From Paraburkholderia sp. Tr-20389 (GTDB taxonomy: Bacteria > Pseudomonadota > Gammaproteobacteria > Burkholderiales > Burkholderiaceae), in NCBI RefSeq assembly GCF_017104565.1, contig NZ_JAAGPD010000057.1, positions 1 through 64,000 of the forward strand: a stretch of 64,000 nucleotides of DNA, in the 5' to 3' direction. The notes under the pieces were generated by a model, which worked only from the letters and a program-made list of their open reading frames with translations, was not told where the DNA came from and did not search any database. The number at the start of each line of letters is the position of its first letter. The first letter of the stretch is position 1. This document shows positions 9,748 through 19,240 of the stretch, piece by piece. A program made the translations under genes and the position numbers.

Positions 9748-11157
9748 ATGCATGAGCCCACGCCCCCCATAACGAATGCCAACGCGACTTCGGCCGCCAG
9801 CGGACCGTTGCCATCCGTTTCGGCGACCCACGACTGGACGTGCCCCTTCTGCCCGCTGTTGTGCGACGACATCGACGCCCATCTTTCGGACGATCAGTCG
9901 CTCGCCGCACCGGCGACCCAATGCGCGCGCCTCGCCGCTGCGCTCGCGCGTTACGACGGCAGCGACAACGTCTGCGCGCCTTCCATCGACGGCTCCCCCG
10001 TCTCGCTCGAAGACGCACTCGAAGAAGCCTCCGCCATACTCATGCAGGCACGGCGGCCCTTGTTCGGCGGATGCGGAACGGACATCGCGGGTGCCCGCGC
10101 ACTCTACGAGCTTGCCGCCGGCTGCGGCGCGACGCTCGATTCGATGCACGGCGACGCGCTGAGCGCCGCGACGCTCGCGCTGCAAGATCGCGGCGCGTTC
10201 TTCACGACCTTGTCCGAAGTACGCTCGCGCGCCGATCTGCTCGTCGTGTTCGGCTGCGAGCCGGCCGCGCGCCATCCACGCTTCTACGAGCGCATCGCGA
10301 GCGGCACCTCGACGCAGCGCGAGATCCGCTTCGTCTGTTGCGCACTGGATCCCGCTGCCGACACCTGCGCGGAATCGATGCTCGCCGATGCTTCGCCGCA
10401 CGACGTGCTCGCGTTCTGGTCGGCGATCGCGGAGGGCCGCAAGCCGGAATCGCTCGAAAACGGTTCGGGTATCGCGACGGCGCTCGCGTCGCTGATGGAA
10501 CGTATCGTCGCGGCGCGCTACACCGCGTTCGTGATCGAGCCCGCTGCACTTCCGCAACCGCACGCGGCGCTGCTGATCGAAGCACTGCACCGGATCGTCA
10601 AGGCCATCAACCGCACGAATCGCGCGGGCGTGTTGACGCTCGGCGGCGCGGACGGCGCGTTGAGCGTCAATCAGACGGTGACGTGGCTGTCGGGGTTTCC
10701 GCTGCGCACGCGCGTGTCGACGCCCGACCGGCCGCCCGGCACGCCGCCGCTCGACCACGATCCGTATCGCTATCGCACTGAGCGCCTGCTCGCCGCGCGC
10801 GAAGCCGATGCGCTGCTGTGGATCGCGAGCTTCGATCCGCATCCGCTGCCCGCCGCACTCGCCGCCGATACGCCCGCGATCGTGCTCGGCACGCCGGCGC
10901 TTGCATCGGCGCTTGCATCGGCGATTACGTCGCCCAATACGCAGCCACGCAACGCGAAGACCGTGTTCATTCCCGTTGCGACGCCGGGCATCGACAGCGA
11001 CGGCCATCTGTTTCGCGTCGATGCATCGGTGGTCGTGCCGCTGCATGCGGCGCGGCACGTTGCGCTGCCGAGCGTTGCATCGATCGCCGCGCAACTCGTC
11101 GATCATCTTGCCGCCGGCCGCGCCGCGCGCGCCGCGTTGACGCGGAGGCCGGCATGA
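9748..11157 (+). CDS. fhcB: Formyltransferase/hydrolase complex subunit B
   Basis: FhcB is the bacterial homologue of formylmethanofuran dehydrogenase subunit B. It is part of the complex that releases formate from formyl-H4MPT through a methanofuran-like carrier. The 469-residue protein keeps the N-terminal cysteine motif TCPFCPLLCDD (C32, C35, C39) but lacks the pterin-metal chemistry of archaeal enzymes, as is known for the family. It heads fhcBADC and its stop overlaps the fhcA start as ATGA. The 291-bp upstream region contains the perfect inverted repeat CCCGC-AAGCA-GCGGG at 9699-9713. Confidence 0.92.
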   Translation: MHEPTPPITNANATSAASGPLPSVSATHDWTCPFCPLLCDDIDAHLSDDQSLAAPATQCARLAAALARYDGSDNVCAPSIDGSPVSLEDALEEASAILMQARRPLFGGCGTDIAGARALYELAAGCGATLDSMHGDALSAATLALQDRGAFFTTLSEVRSRADLLVVFGCEPAARHPRFYERIASGTSTQREIRFVCCALDPAADTCAESMLADASPHDVLAFWSAIAEGRKPESLENGSGIATALASLMERIVAARYTAFVIEPAALPQPHAALLIEALHRIVKAINRTNRAGVLTLGGADGALSVNQTVTWLSGFPLRTRVSTPDRPPGTPPLDHDPYRYRTERLLAAREADALLWIASFDPHPLPAALAADTPAIVLGTPALASALASAITSPNTQPRNAKTVFIPVATPGIDSDGHLFRVDASVVVPLHAARHVALPSVASIAAQLVDHLAAGRAARAALTRRPA

Positions 11158-12854
11158 GCATCGCGCGGCTTCACGGCGGACGCATCTACGATCCCGCTAA
11201 CGGCGTCGACGGCATCCAGCGCGACCTGTATATCCGCGACGGCCGCATCGTCGACGCACCCGCCGACGGCGCCGTCGATCACGACTACGACGCGCAAGGC
11301 ATGGTCGTGATGGCGGGCGGCATCGATCTGCACTCGCACATCGGCGGCGGCAAGACCAACCTGTCGCGTCTGCTGCTGCCCGAAGACCATCGCGACGACC
11401 GGCCACGCGACGCTGCATACGAAGCCGTGCAGGACGAACGAGGCCGCTATCTGCGCATGCCGTCGTGCGGCGTCTGCACGCCGGGCACGCTCGCCACCGG
11501 CTACCGTTACGCGGAAATGGGCTACACGGCGGCATTCGAACCGGCGATGATCGCGTCGAACGCGCGCCACGCGCATCTGGAAATGGGCGACACGCCGATC
11601 ATCGACCACGGCGCCTACGTGATGCTCGGCAACGACGAACTGCTGTTGCAGATGCTCGCCGCAAAGGACGACTTCGAACGCGTGCGCGATTATGTGGGCT
11701 GGACGATGCACGCAAGCCGCGCGCTCGGCGTGAAGGTGGTGAACCCCGGCGGCATCTCGGCGTTCAAGTTCAACCAGCGTTCGCTCGATGTCGACGAAGC
11801 GCACGCGCACTACGGCATCACGCCGCGCGATGTGTTGCGCACGCTGACGCGCGCATTGACGGAACTGCGCGTGCCGCATCCGTTGCACGTGCATGCGAGC
11901 AATCTCGGCGTACCGGGCAATATCGAATCGACGATCGCAACGATGGATGCCGCCGACGGCCTGCCCATCCATCTCACGCACATCCAGTTTCATAGCTACG
12001 GCACGGAAGGTCCGCGCAAGTTTTCGTCGGGTGCGCGTGCGATCGCCGATGCCGTGAATGCTCGCGCCAATGTTTCGATCGACGTGGGACAGATCATCTT
12101 CGGTCAGACGGTGACGGCTTCCGGCGACACGATGATGCAGTTCAAAAACGCGCCGCTGGCGAGGCCGCACAAGTGGATCGTCGGCGATATCGAATGCGAT
12201 GCGGGCTGCGGCGTCGTGCCGTTCCGCTATCGCGAGCAGAGCTACGTGAATGCGCTGCAATGGATCATCGGGCTCGAAATCTTCCTGCTGGTGAACGACC
12301 CGTGGCGCGTATCGATGACCACCGATCATCCGAACGGCGGCCCCTTCACGAGCTATCCGCATCTGATCCGCCTCTTGATGGACAAACCGTTTCGCGACGA
12401 ACAGCTCGACCGCCTGCATCCGGAAGCGAAGGTCGCGAGCGCGCTGCCCGACCTCACGCGCGAGTTCTCGCTATACGACATTGCGGTCATCACGCGCGCG
12501 GGCCCGGCGCGGCTGCTCGGCCTGAACGATCGCGGGCATCTGGCGGCAGGCGCGGCCGCCGACATCGCCGTGTATCGCGACGACGCCGACCGCGAGCGGA
12601 TGTTCACGTCGCCCGCCTACGTGTTCAAGGACGGCCAACTGGTCGCACGCGACGGCAACCTCGTGTCGACGCCGACGGGCGGCATCCACTTCGTCTCGCC
12701 CGACTACGACAAGGACATCGAAAAGACGCTGCGCCAGTACAGCGAAACGAGTCTGGCCAGCAACTTCGCGCACGCTGCGATCAGCGACGACGAAATCTGC
12801 GCGTGCTGCCGCGGCGGACGGCTGTTGCCCGTCGCGTGCCTCGCGAGGACCTGA
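11154..12854 (+). CDS. fhcA: Formyltransferase/hydrolase complex subunit A (hydrolase)
   Basis: FhcA is an amidohydrolase-fold subunit that hydrolyses formyl-methanofuran analogue to formate. The 566-residue protein has the metal-binding GGIDLHSHIGGGKTN motif (H60, H62) and a later TTDHPNGGPF segment typical of formylmethanofuran dehydrogenase subunit A. The start at 11154 overlaps the fhcB stop; an open frame continues further upstream but only inside fhcB. It is the second gene of fhcBADC. Confidence 0.94.
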   Translation: MSIARLHGGRIYDPANGVDGIQRDLYIRDGRIVDAPADGAVDHDYDAQGMVVMAGGIDLHSHIGGGKTNLSRLLLPEDHRDDRPRDAAYEAVQDERGRYLRMPSCGVCTPGTLATGYRYAEMGYTAAFEPAMIASNARHAHLEMGDTPIIDHGAYVMLGNDELLLQMLAAKDDFERVRDYVGWTMHASRALGVKVVNPGGISAFKFNQRSLDVDEAHAHYGITPRDVLRTLTRALTELRVPHPLHVHASNLGVPGNIESTIATMDAADGLPIHLTHIQFHSYGTEGPRKFSSGARAIADAVNARANVSIDVGQIIFGQTVTASGDTMMQFKNAPLARPHKWIVGDIECDAGCGVVPFRYREQSYVNALQWIIGLEIFLLVNDPWRVSMTTDHPNGGPFTSYPHLIRLLMDKPFRDEQLDRLHPEAKVASALPDLTREFSLYDIAVITRAGPARLLGLNDRGHLAAGAAADIAVYRDDADRERMFTSPAYVFKDGQLVARDGNLVSTPTGGIHFVSPDYDKDIEKTLRQYSETSLASNFAHAAISDDEICACCRGGRLLPVACLART

Positions 12855-12865
12855 GGCAGACGCGC

Positions 12866-13825
12866 ATGCAGATCCACGACACCCTGATCGACGACACGTT
12901 CGCGGAAGCCTTCCCGATGAAGGCGACGCGCCTCGTCATCACCGCGCACACGCCGCGCTGGGCGCGTGCCGCGGCGGATTCGCTGACGGGCTTCGCGACC
13001 TCGGTGATCGATTGCGGCTGCGAGGCAGGCATCGAGCACGAGATCGCCGCCGACGCGACACCCGACGGCCGCCCCGGCATTTCGGTGCTGATGTTCGCGG
13101 TGTCGTCGAAGGAACTGGCGAAGCAGATCGTGCGGCGCGTCGGGCAATGCGTGCTGACGTGCCCGACCACGGCCGTCTACAACGGCATCGATCCCGCGAC
13201 GACGCGCTCGCCGCTGTCCGATGTGGCGCCGCTTGGCGGCTCGCTGCGCTTTTTCGGCGATGGCTGGCAGATTTCGAAAGTACTGGGCGGCGTGCGCTAC
13301 TGGCGCGTGCCCGTGATGGACGGCGAGTTCGTCTGCGAAGAATCGGTGCAGACGGTGAAGGCCGTCGGCGGCGGCAACCTGCTGCTGCTCGCGCGCGATC
13401 TGGACAGCGCGCTCGCAGGCGCCGAAGCCGCCGTCGCCGCGATGCACCGGCTCGCCAATGTGATCACGCCGTTTCCGGGCGGCGTGGTGCGCTCGGGATC
13501 GAAAATCGGCTCGAAATACAAGGGCGCCGTCGCGTCGACCAACGACGCGTTTTGCCCGACGCTCACGGGCCTGTCGCATCGCAGCGAACTCGATGCGCAA
13601 ACCGGCTGCGTGCTGGAAATCGTGATCGACGGTCTGACGGACGCCGACGTCGGCGCGGCGATGACGGCGGGCATCGAGGCGGCATGCGTGCCCGGCAGCG
13701 GTGTGGTGCGCATTTCCGCCGGGAACTATGGCGGCAAGCTCGGGCCCTACCATTTCAAGCTGCGCGAACTCGCCGCGAACCTTGTGCAGCGCAAAACGGG
13801 CGCAGCGGAAGGCGGGACGGCATGA
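12866..13825 (+). CDS. fhcD: Formylmethanofuran-H4MPT formyltransferase subunit D
   Basis: FhcD transfers the formyl group between H4MPT and the methanofuran analogue. The 319-residue protein begins MQIHDTLIDDTFAEAFPMKA, the characteristic start of formyltransferase Ftr, and contains RSGSKIGSKYKG in the C-terminal half. It lies 11 bp after fhcA and overlaps fhcC by ATGA. The cytoplasmic FhcABCD complex feeds formate to formate dehydrogenases elsewhere. Confidence 0.95.
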   Translation: MQIHDTLIDDTFAEAFPMKATRLVITAHTPRWARAAADSLTGFATSVIDCGCEAGIEHEIAADATPDGRPGISVLMFAVSSKELAKQIVRRVGQCVLTCPTTAVYNGIDPATTRSPLSDVAPLGGSLRFFGDGWQISKVLGGVRYWRVPVMDGEFVCEESVQTVKAVGGGNLLLLARDLDSALAGAEAAVAAMHRLANVITPFPGGVVRSGSKIGSKYKGAVASTNDAFCPTLTGLSHRSELDAQTGCVLEIVIDGLTDADVGAAMTAGIEAACVPGSGVVRISAGNYGGKLGPYHFKLRELAANLVQRKTGAAEGGTA

Positions 13826-14685
13826 GCACGATCACATTGCGCGTCAAGCACGCACCCGGCTTTCGTGTCGACGGTTCATCGTTGTTGCCGTCCGCGTTGC
13901 ACGCACTGTCGGAAGGAGAGATGGCGCGTGTGATGCTATCCGCCGGTAACGACGCGTACGCGCTCGGCGATCTGTTCGACCTCGCCCTCGCTGCGGATGA
14001 CAACGACGCGCACGTCGTGATCGAAGGTGACGCGCATTGGCTGGACCGGCTCGGCGCGCAACTGGATGCGGGCCATTTGCGCATCGAAGGTTCCGCAGGC
14101 GATTACGCGGGCTGGCGCATGACGGGCGGCAAGCTGGAAATAACGGGCGATGCGGGCCAGTTTACGGGTTGCGAGATGCGCGGCGGAGCGCTCTTCATCG
14201 CGGGCAACAGCGGCGACTTCATCGCGAGCGCGCTGCCCGGCGACATGGAAGGCATGACGGGCGGGACGTTGATCGTCGCGGGCAACGCGGGCGAGCGGCT
14301 CGGCGACCGGATGCGGCGCGGCACCGTGCTGATCGGCGGCAATGCGGGCGATTACGCGGCGTCGCGGCTCGTAGCCGGGACGATCGGCATTGCGGGTCGC
14401 CTGGGCGCGCACTATGGTTATGGCATGCGGCGCGGCACGCTGTTGCTGCTGCAACGGCCGGAGCGCGTTCCACCCACGTTCACGACGGGCGGCCGCGGCT
14501 TCGAGGTGTTCTGGTCGCTGTTCGCGCGGGCGCTCGCGGCCGAATGCGGCGCCGCCGCTTCCGTGTCCACCGCGATCGCGCAGCGCCTCGCGCCCTTCGC
14601 CGCGCTCGATGCGCATAAGGTGCCGCAGCGTTACGCGGGAGATCTTGCCGTCGATGGACGCGGCGAGTTGTTGCTCGTCGAATGA
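13822..14685 (+). CDS. fhcC: Formyltransferase/hydrolase complex subunit C
   Basis: FhcC is the structural subunit related to formylmethanofuran dehydrogenase subunit C and the C-terminal domain of glutamate synthase. The 287-residue protein shows the right-handed beta-helix repeat pattern GxxGxxxG, for example GSAGDYAGWRM, GNSGDFI and GNAGERLGDRM, between about residues 92 and 210. Its ATG overlaps the fhcD stop. It closes the fhcBADC unit; the cytochrome b561 gene follows after 40 bp. Confidence 0.93.
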   Translation: MSTITLRVKHAPGFRVDGSSLLPSALHALSEGEMARVMLSAGNDAYALGDLFDLALAADDNDAHVVIEGDAHWLDRLGAQLDAGHLRIEGSAGDYAGWRMTGGKLEITGDAGQFTGCEMRGGALFIAGNSGDFIASALPGDMEGMTGGTLIVAGNAGERLGDRMRRGTVLIGGNAGDYAASRLVAGTIGIAGRLGAHYGYGMRRGTLLLLQRPERVPPTFTTGGRGFEVFWSLFARALAAECGAAASVSTAIAQRLAPFAALDAHKVPQRYAGDLAVDGRGELLLVE

Positions 14686-14725
14686 TGCGAACGATGCAAC
14701 CGCCGCGAATGACCGAGGGAACGAC

Positions 14726-15292
14726 ATGAACGCGACACGCTCGACCGATATCGCGCAGCGCGGAAAAGCGACACCGGAGCGCTTCCCGATGGCGCTGATC
14801 GTGCTGCACTGGCTGATTGCGGTATGCATCATCGCGCTGCTCGCCATCGGCCTGTATATGGTCGGACTGCCGCGCGGCCTGCCGTTCAAGGCCGCGCTGA
14901 TCAACTTTCACAAGTCGCTTGGCTTGACGGTTTTCCTGCTTGTGCTGATCCGCATCGGAGTTCTTATGGTATCCGGCAGGCCGCCGTTGCCGCCGATGCG
15001 AGCGTGGCAACGCGCCGCCGCGAGCGCTACGCAGGTTCTTTTATACGCTGCAATGATCGCCATGCCGGTGACGGGCTATCTGGGCTCGTCGTTCAACACA
15101 TACGGCACGCGCTTCTGGGGCATGCTGCTGCCGAAGTGGGGCTGGGACGACAAGGAGCTGCGTCATTTCTGGTTCACCATTCATGAGGTCGTCGCATGGA
15201 TCTTCATTGCGATGATCGCGTTGCACGTTGCGGGCGCGCTCAAGCATCAGTTGATCGACCGCGACGGACTGTTGCGCAGGATGCTGCCGTAA
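14726..15292 (+). CDS. Cytochrome b561 family membrane protein
   Basis: This 188-residue protein is a dihaem b-type cytochrome of the inner membrane. Four hydrophobic segments lie at about 24-46, 64-82, 102-120 and 152-172. H28, H62, H153 and H167 are placed as likely haem ligands. The ATG follows GAGGGA. Between fhcC and pqqB, a plausible role is passing electrons from a periplasmic PQQ dehydrogenase or its cytochrome into the quinone pool, but this is context only; family members also act in superoxide or general respiratory electron transfer. Confidence 0.85.
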   Translation: MNATRSTDIAQRGKATPERFPMALIVLHWLIAVCIIALLAIGLYMVGLPRGLPFKAALINFHKSLGLTVFLLVLIRIGVLMVSGRPPLPPMRAWQRAAASATQVLLYAAMIAMPVTGYLGSSFNTYGTRFWGMLLPKWGWDDKELRHFWFTIHEVVAWIFIAMIALHVAGALKHQLIDRDGLLRRMLP

Positions 15293-15314
15293 TGCGCAGC
15301 GTTCATCAATCGAA

Positions 15315-15336
15315 GCCTGTTTCACAGGCACTTTTG
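15315..15336 (+). terminator. Short hairpin between cytochrome b561 and pqqB
   Basis: GCCTGT-TTC-ACAGGC is a perfect 6-bp stem with a 3-base loop, followed by ACTTTTGC. It could be a weak terminator or attenuator before pqqB. It is too small to be certain. Confidence 0.35.
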
Positions 15337-15362
15337 CAGGTTCTTTCGGGAGCAAAGGGACG

Positions 15363-16283
15363 ATGAAGGTCAAGGTGCTCGGTTCATCGGCGGGTGGCGG
15401 GTTTCCGCAATGGAACTGCAACTGCCGCAACTGCGACGGCGTGCGCAAAGGCACGATCGCGGCGCAGCGGCGCACACAGTCTTCCATTGCCGTGAGCGTC
15501 GACGGCATTGCGTGGCTGCTCGTGAATGCCTCGCCCGACATCCTCGCGCAGATCGCCGCGAACCCGGAAATGCAGCCCGCGCGTCACGCGCGCGACACGG
15601 GCATCGCCGCCGTGCTGCTGATGGATGCGCAGATCGATCACGTGACGGGCCTGCTGATGCTGCGCGAAAACAGCGCGCCGCTGCCGCTCCATGCAACGGA
15701 CGCCGTCTGGCAGGATCTGTCGACCGGTTTCCCGATCGTCTCGGTCCTGTCGCACTACTGCGGCGTGGAGCGTCACACCATCGACCTCGATGCGGGTCCG
15801 TCGGAGATCGCCGCGTTGCCGGGCGTGCGCGTCGAGGCGCTGCCGCTGTCGAGCAAGGCGCCGCCCTACTCGCCGCATCGCGCGGCCCCGCAGCGCGGCG
15901 ACAACATCGGTCTGCTGATCTCCGCGCCTGCTTCGGGCAAGCGTGTGTTCTATGCACCCGGCCTCGGCGTGCTCGAGCCGCATATCCGCGACGCGATGCG
16001 CAGCGCCGACCTGCTGCTCGTCGACGGCACGGTATGGACGAGTGACGAGATGATCGCACTCGGCCTGTCGAAGAAAACAGCCGCCGACATGGGCCATCTC
16101 GCGCAAACAGGTCCGGGCGGCATGATCGACGTGCTGGATTCGCTCGATAGGCCGAATCAGCGAAAGGTGCTAATACATATCAACAACACGAACCCGATCC
16201 TGATCGACGACGGTCCCGAGCGCCGCACGCTGGCGCAGCACGGCATCGAAGTCGCGCATGACGGCATGCTGTTCGAACTGTAA
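15363..16283 (+). CDS. pqqB: PQQ biosynthesis protein PqqB
   Basis: PqqB is a metallo-beta-lactamase-fold iron hydroxylase that oxidises the tyrosine part of the PqqA-derived dipeptide. The 306-residue protein starts MKVKVLGSSAGGGFPQWNCN and has the family cysteine motif NCNCRNC and a DAQIDHVTGLL metal-binding helix. It begins the pqqBCDE run, 30 bp ahead of pqqC. No pqqA lies immediately upstream; the only copy seen is at 3448. Confidence 0.97.
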   Translation: MKVKVLGSSAGGGFPQWNCNCRNCDGVRKGTIAAQRRTQSSIAVSVDGIAWLLVNASPDILAQIAANPEMQPARHARDTGIAAVLLMDAQIDHVTGLLMLRENSAPLPLHATDAVWQDLSTGFPIVSVLSHYCGVERHTIDLDAGPSEIAALPGVRVEALPLSSKAPPYSPHRAAPQRGDNIGLLISAPASGKRVFYAPGLGVLEPHIRDAMRSADLLLVDGTVWTSDEMIALGLSKKTAADMGHLAQTGPGGMIDVLDSLDRPNQRKVLIHINNTNPILIDDGPERRTLAQHGIEVAHDGMLFEL

Positions 16284-16313
16284 GCCCACTGTGTATTTGC
16301 GGAGAATCGATCG

Positions 16314-17021
16314 ATGAGTGTCAAAGGCGACAGCGGAGCGGCATGGACCCGCGAGGAATTCGAAGCGCAATTGCGCGCGAAGGGACAGGCATACCACATC
16401 CACCATCCGTTCAACGTGAAGATGAACAGCGGCGGATGCTCGCGCGAGCAGATTCGCGGTTGGGTCGCGAACCGCTTCTACTATCAGATCAACATCCCGC
16501 TGAAGGATGCCGCGGTGCTGTCGAACTGTCCTGACCGCGACACGCGTCGCCGTTGGGTGCTGCGCATACTCGATCACGACGGTTACGGCGAAGACGAAGG
16601 CGGCATCGAAACATGGGCGCGGCTCGGCGATGCAGTCGGTCTGTCGCGCGATGAACTGTGGTCGCTCGAACATGTGGTGCCGGGCGTGCGCTTCGCCGTC
16701 GATGCATACGTGAACTTTGCGCGGCGCGCGCCATGGCAGGAAGCCGTATGCTCGTCGCTGACGGAGATCTTCGCGCCGCAGATCCATAAAGACCGGCTCT
16801 CCACGTGGCCCGAGCACTATCCCTGGATCAAGCCCGAAGGGCTCGCGTATTTCCGTTCGCGCATTTCCCTTGCGCAACGCGACGTCGAACACGGGCTCGC
16901 CGTGACGCTCGATCATTTCCGCACGCGCGAACAGCAGGAGCGCGCGCTCGATATTCTGCAATTCAAGCTCGACATTCTGTGGACGATGCTCGACGCCATC
17001 GAGAAGGCCTTCCCAGCATGA
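16314..17021 (+). CDS. pqqC: Pyrroloquinoline-quinone synthase PqqC
   Basis: PqqC carries out the last step, ring closure and eight-electron oxidation of AHQQ to PQQ, without a metal or cofactor. The 235-residue all-helical protein has the family start [20 protein letters not shown], the [11 protein letters not shown] motif and [19 protein letters not shown]. The stop overlaps the pqqD start as ATGA. Length matches the usual 230-250 residues. Confidence 0.98.
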   Translation: MSVKGDSGAAWTREEFEAQLRAKGQAYHIHHPFNVKMNSGGCSREQIRGWVANRFYYQINIPLKDAAVLSNCPDRDTRRRWVLRILDHDGYGEDEGGIETWARLGDAVGLSRDELWSLEHVVPGVRFAVDAYVNFARRAPWQEAVCSSLTEIFAPQIHKDRLSTWPEHYPWIKPEGLAYFRSRISLAQRDVEHGLAVTLDHFRTREQQERALDILQFKLDILWTMLDAIEKAFPA

Positions 17022-17308
17022 ACACGCCGACCAACGACACCGCGCAAGGCAACGACAAACGCGGCCCGAAACTGAGCCCCCTGTTCCGCCTGCAATGGGA
17101 ACCGGCACAGGATGCGCATGTGCTGCTGTATCCCGAAGGCATGGTGAAGCTGAACCAGAGCGCCGCGCAAATCCTGTTGCGTTGCGACGGCACGCGCGAT
17201 CTGCCGACGCTGATCGCCGAACTCGAGCAGACCTTCAACGCGAAGGGGCTCGCACCGGAAGTCGAAGCATTCGTCGACCACGCGCGCTCGCGTGGCTGGC
17301 TGGAGTGA
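17018..17308 (+). CDS. pqqD: PqqA-binding chaperone PqqD
   Basis: PqqD binds the PqqA peptide and presents it to PqqE. The 96-residue protein has the core [21 protein letters not shown] and the winged-helix [18 protein letters not shown]. The start at 17018 overlaps pqqC by 4 bp. It is a free-standing PqqD, not fused to pqqC or pqqE as in some relatives. Confidence 0.97.
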   Translation: MNTPTNDTAQGNDKRGPKLSPLFRLQWEPAQDAHVLLYPEGMVKLNQSAAQILLRCDGTRDLPTLIAELEQTFNAKGLAPEVEAFVDHARSRGWLE

Positions 17309-17312
17309 CAGC

Positions 17313-18530
17313 ATGACCGATCTCTCGACACCGTCGCAGGAGCACGCGCAGCAGGCATCGCGCAGCAGCGTGGGGCCGCCGTTGTGGCTGCTCGCCGAAC
17401 TCACGTACCGTTGCCCGCTGCATTGCGCGTTCTGCTACAACCCGGTCAACTACACCGACCATCGCGACGAACTGAGCACCGCGCAATGGATCGATGTGTT
17501 GCAGCAGGCGCGCAAGCTAGGCGCCGCGCAACTTGGCTTTTCGGGCGGCGAGCCGTTGATGCGAGACGATCTCGAAGAGCTTGTCGCCGAGGCGCACCGG
17601 CTCGGCTTCTATACGAACCTGATCACGTCGGGTGTCGGTTTGACGGAGGCACGGCTCGACACGCTCAAGGCCAACGGGCTCGATCACATTCAACTGTCGT
17701 TTCAGGACTCGACGCAGGAACTCAACGACTTCCTCAGCAGTACGCGCACGTTCGACCTGAAGAACCGCGTCGCCCGTTCGATCAAGGCGCATGGTTTTCC
17801 GATGGTGCTGAACTGCGTGCTGCATCGCTACAACCTGCCGCACGTCGACAAGATCATCGACATGGCGCTGGCGATGGGCGCCGAGTATCTGGAACTCGCG
17901 AACACGCAATACTACGGCTGGGCGCACACGAACCGCGCGCAACTGATGCCGACGGCCGAACAGCTGCGCGAAGCGGAGGCGGTGGTCGAGCGTTATCGCA
18001 AGGAGATCGGCAACCGCTGCAAGATCTTCTTCGTCGTGCCCGACTACTTCGAAACGCGGCCCAAGCGGTGCATGAACGGCTGGGGCTCGGTGTTTCTCGG
18101 CATCGCGCCCGACGGCGCCGCACTGCCCTGTCATTCGGCGCGCTCGCTGCCCGGTCTCACGTTTCCGAACGTGAAGGACACGCCGCTCGAACACATCTGG
18201 TTCGACAGCGACGCGTTCAACCGTTTTCGCGGCTTCGAGTGGATGAAGGAGCCGTGCCGCAGTTGCGAAGAAAAGACCAAAGACCTCGGCGGCTGCCGCT
18301 GCCAGGCATATCTGCTGACGCAGGACGCAGCCAATGCCGACCCTGTCTGCGACAAGTCTGCGCATCATGAGCAGGTCGTGCGTGTCGTGCGCGAGGCTGC
18401 GAACCGTTCGGCCACGCTTGCGCCCGACGAGCAGCCCGTCACGTTCCGCAACGACGCGAACTCGCGACGCCTCACGGCGAGTGCGCGCGAGCCTGCTGCG
18501 ACGCCCCACAACGAGGGAACGCAATCATGA
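17313..18530 (+). CDS. pqqE: Radical SAM protein PqqE
   Basis: PqqE forms the carbon-carbon bond between the glutamate and tyrosine of PqqA. The 405-residue protein has the radical SAM cysteines C34, C38 and C41 in CPLHCAFC, then SGGEPL, and a C-terminal SPASM/twitch cysteine set including CHSARSL and CRSCEEKTKDLGGCRCQAY. I start at the ATG at 17313, 4 bp after the pqqD stop and behind GGAG; a codon 21 bp upstream lies inside pqqD. The stop overlaps the response regulator start. Confidence 0.97.
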   Translation: MTDLSTPSQEHAQQASRSSVGPPLWLLAELTYRCPLHCAFCYNPVNYTDHRDELSTAQWIDVLQQARKLGAAQLGFSGGEPLMRDDLEELVAEAHRLGFYTNLITSGVGLTEARLDTLKANGLDHIQLSFQDSTQELNDFLSSTRTFDLKNRVARSIKAHGFPMVLNCVLHRYNLPHVDKIIDMALAMGAEYLELANTQYYGWAHTNRAQLMPTAEQLREAEAVVERYRKEIGNRCKIFFVVPDYFETRPKRCMNGWGSVFLGIAPDGAALPCHSARSLPGLTFPNVKDTPLEHIWFDSDAFNRFRGFEWMKEPCRSCEEKTKDLGGCRCQAYLLTQDAANADPVCDKSAHHEQVVRVVREAANRSATLAPDEQPVTFRNDANSRRLTASAREPAATPHNEGTQS

Positions 18531-19240
18531 CGACGCCCGCTATTTCCGTGCTCCTCGTCGACGATCATGCCGTCGTGCGCGAAGGCTACCGGAGGCTGCT
18601 CGAACTCAGTCCCGATGTACGCGTGGCGGGCGAGGCGGCCGACGCGACGCAGGCTTACCAGCGCTTCTGCGCATTGCAGCCGGATGTCGTCGTGATGGAT
18701 CTCGCGCTGCCCGGCGCGAGCGGCATCGAAGCAATGCGGCGCATGCTTGCCCGCGAACCCGAAGCGCGTGTGCTGATTTTCAGCGTGCATGAAGAAACGC
18801 TCTTCGTGCGGCGCGCATTCGATGCCGGCGCCTCCGGCTATGTGACGAAGGCGAGCGCGCCCGATGTGCTCGTCGAAGCAGTGCGCGCTGTTGCACGTCG
18901 CGTACGCTATCTGAGCGCGGATGTTTCGCACGCGCTCGCATTGCGGACGATGTTCAGCGAAGGTCCGCCCGGACGTCAGCTGTCAGCGCGCGAATTCGAA
19001 GTGCTGCGTCTGCTCGTGCAGGGCTTTACGCTGCCCGTGATCGCCGAACGGCTCGGCCTGAGCCAGAAGACGATTGCGAATCATCAGTCGGCGATCCGGC
19101 AGAAGTTCGGCGCGAACAATGGCGTGCAACTCGTGCAGATTGCACAGCGGCTGGGACTTCAATTCTCGGAACTGGCCACGCCTCACGAGCTTTTCGGTTC
19201 GGGGCCGATGGACGCACTCGGCTCGGGCAGTCCGGGCTGA
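18527..19240 (+). CDS. LuxR/NarL-type response regulator
   Basis: The 237-residue protein has a receiver domain with D12-D13, phosphoacceptor D58 in VVMDLALPG and K in YVTKAS. A LuxR helix-turn-helix follows at about 155-210 (LSAREFEVLRLLVQGFTLPVIAERLGLSQKTI, split here as one helical region). Its ATG overlaps the pqqE stop, so it is translated with the PQQ genes, which points to control of PQQ-linked alcohol oxidation. Its last 58 bp overlap the 3' end of the histidine kinase on the other strand, the likely partner. A C-terminal tail of about 25 residues is gene-specific. Confidence 0.93.
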   Translation: MTTPAISVLLVDDHAVVREGYRRLLELSPDVRVAGEAADATQAYQRFCALQPDVVVMDLALPGASGIEAMRRMLAREPEARVLIFSVHEETLFVRRAFDAGASGYVTKASAPDVLVEAVRAVARRVRYLSADVSHALALRTMFSEGPPGRQLSAREFEVLRLLVQGFTLPVIAERLGLSQKTIANHQSAIRQKFGANNGVQLVQIAQRLGLQFSELATPHELFGSGPMDALGSGSPG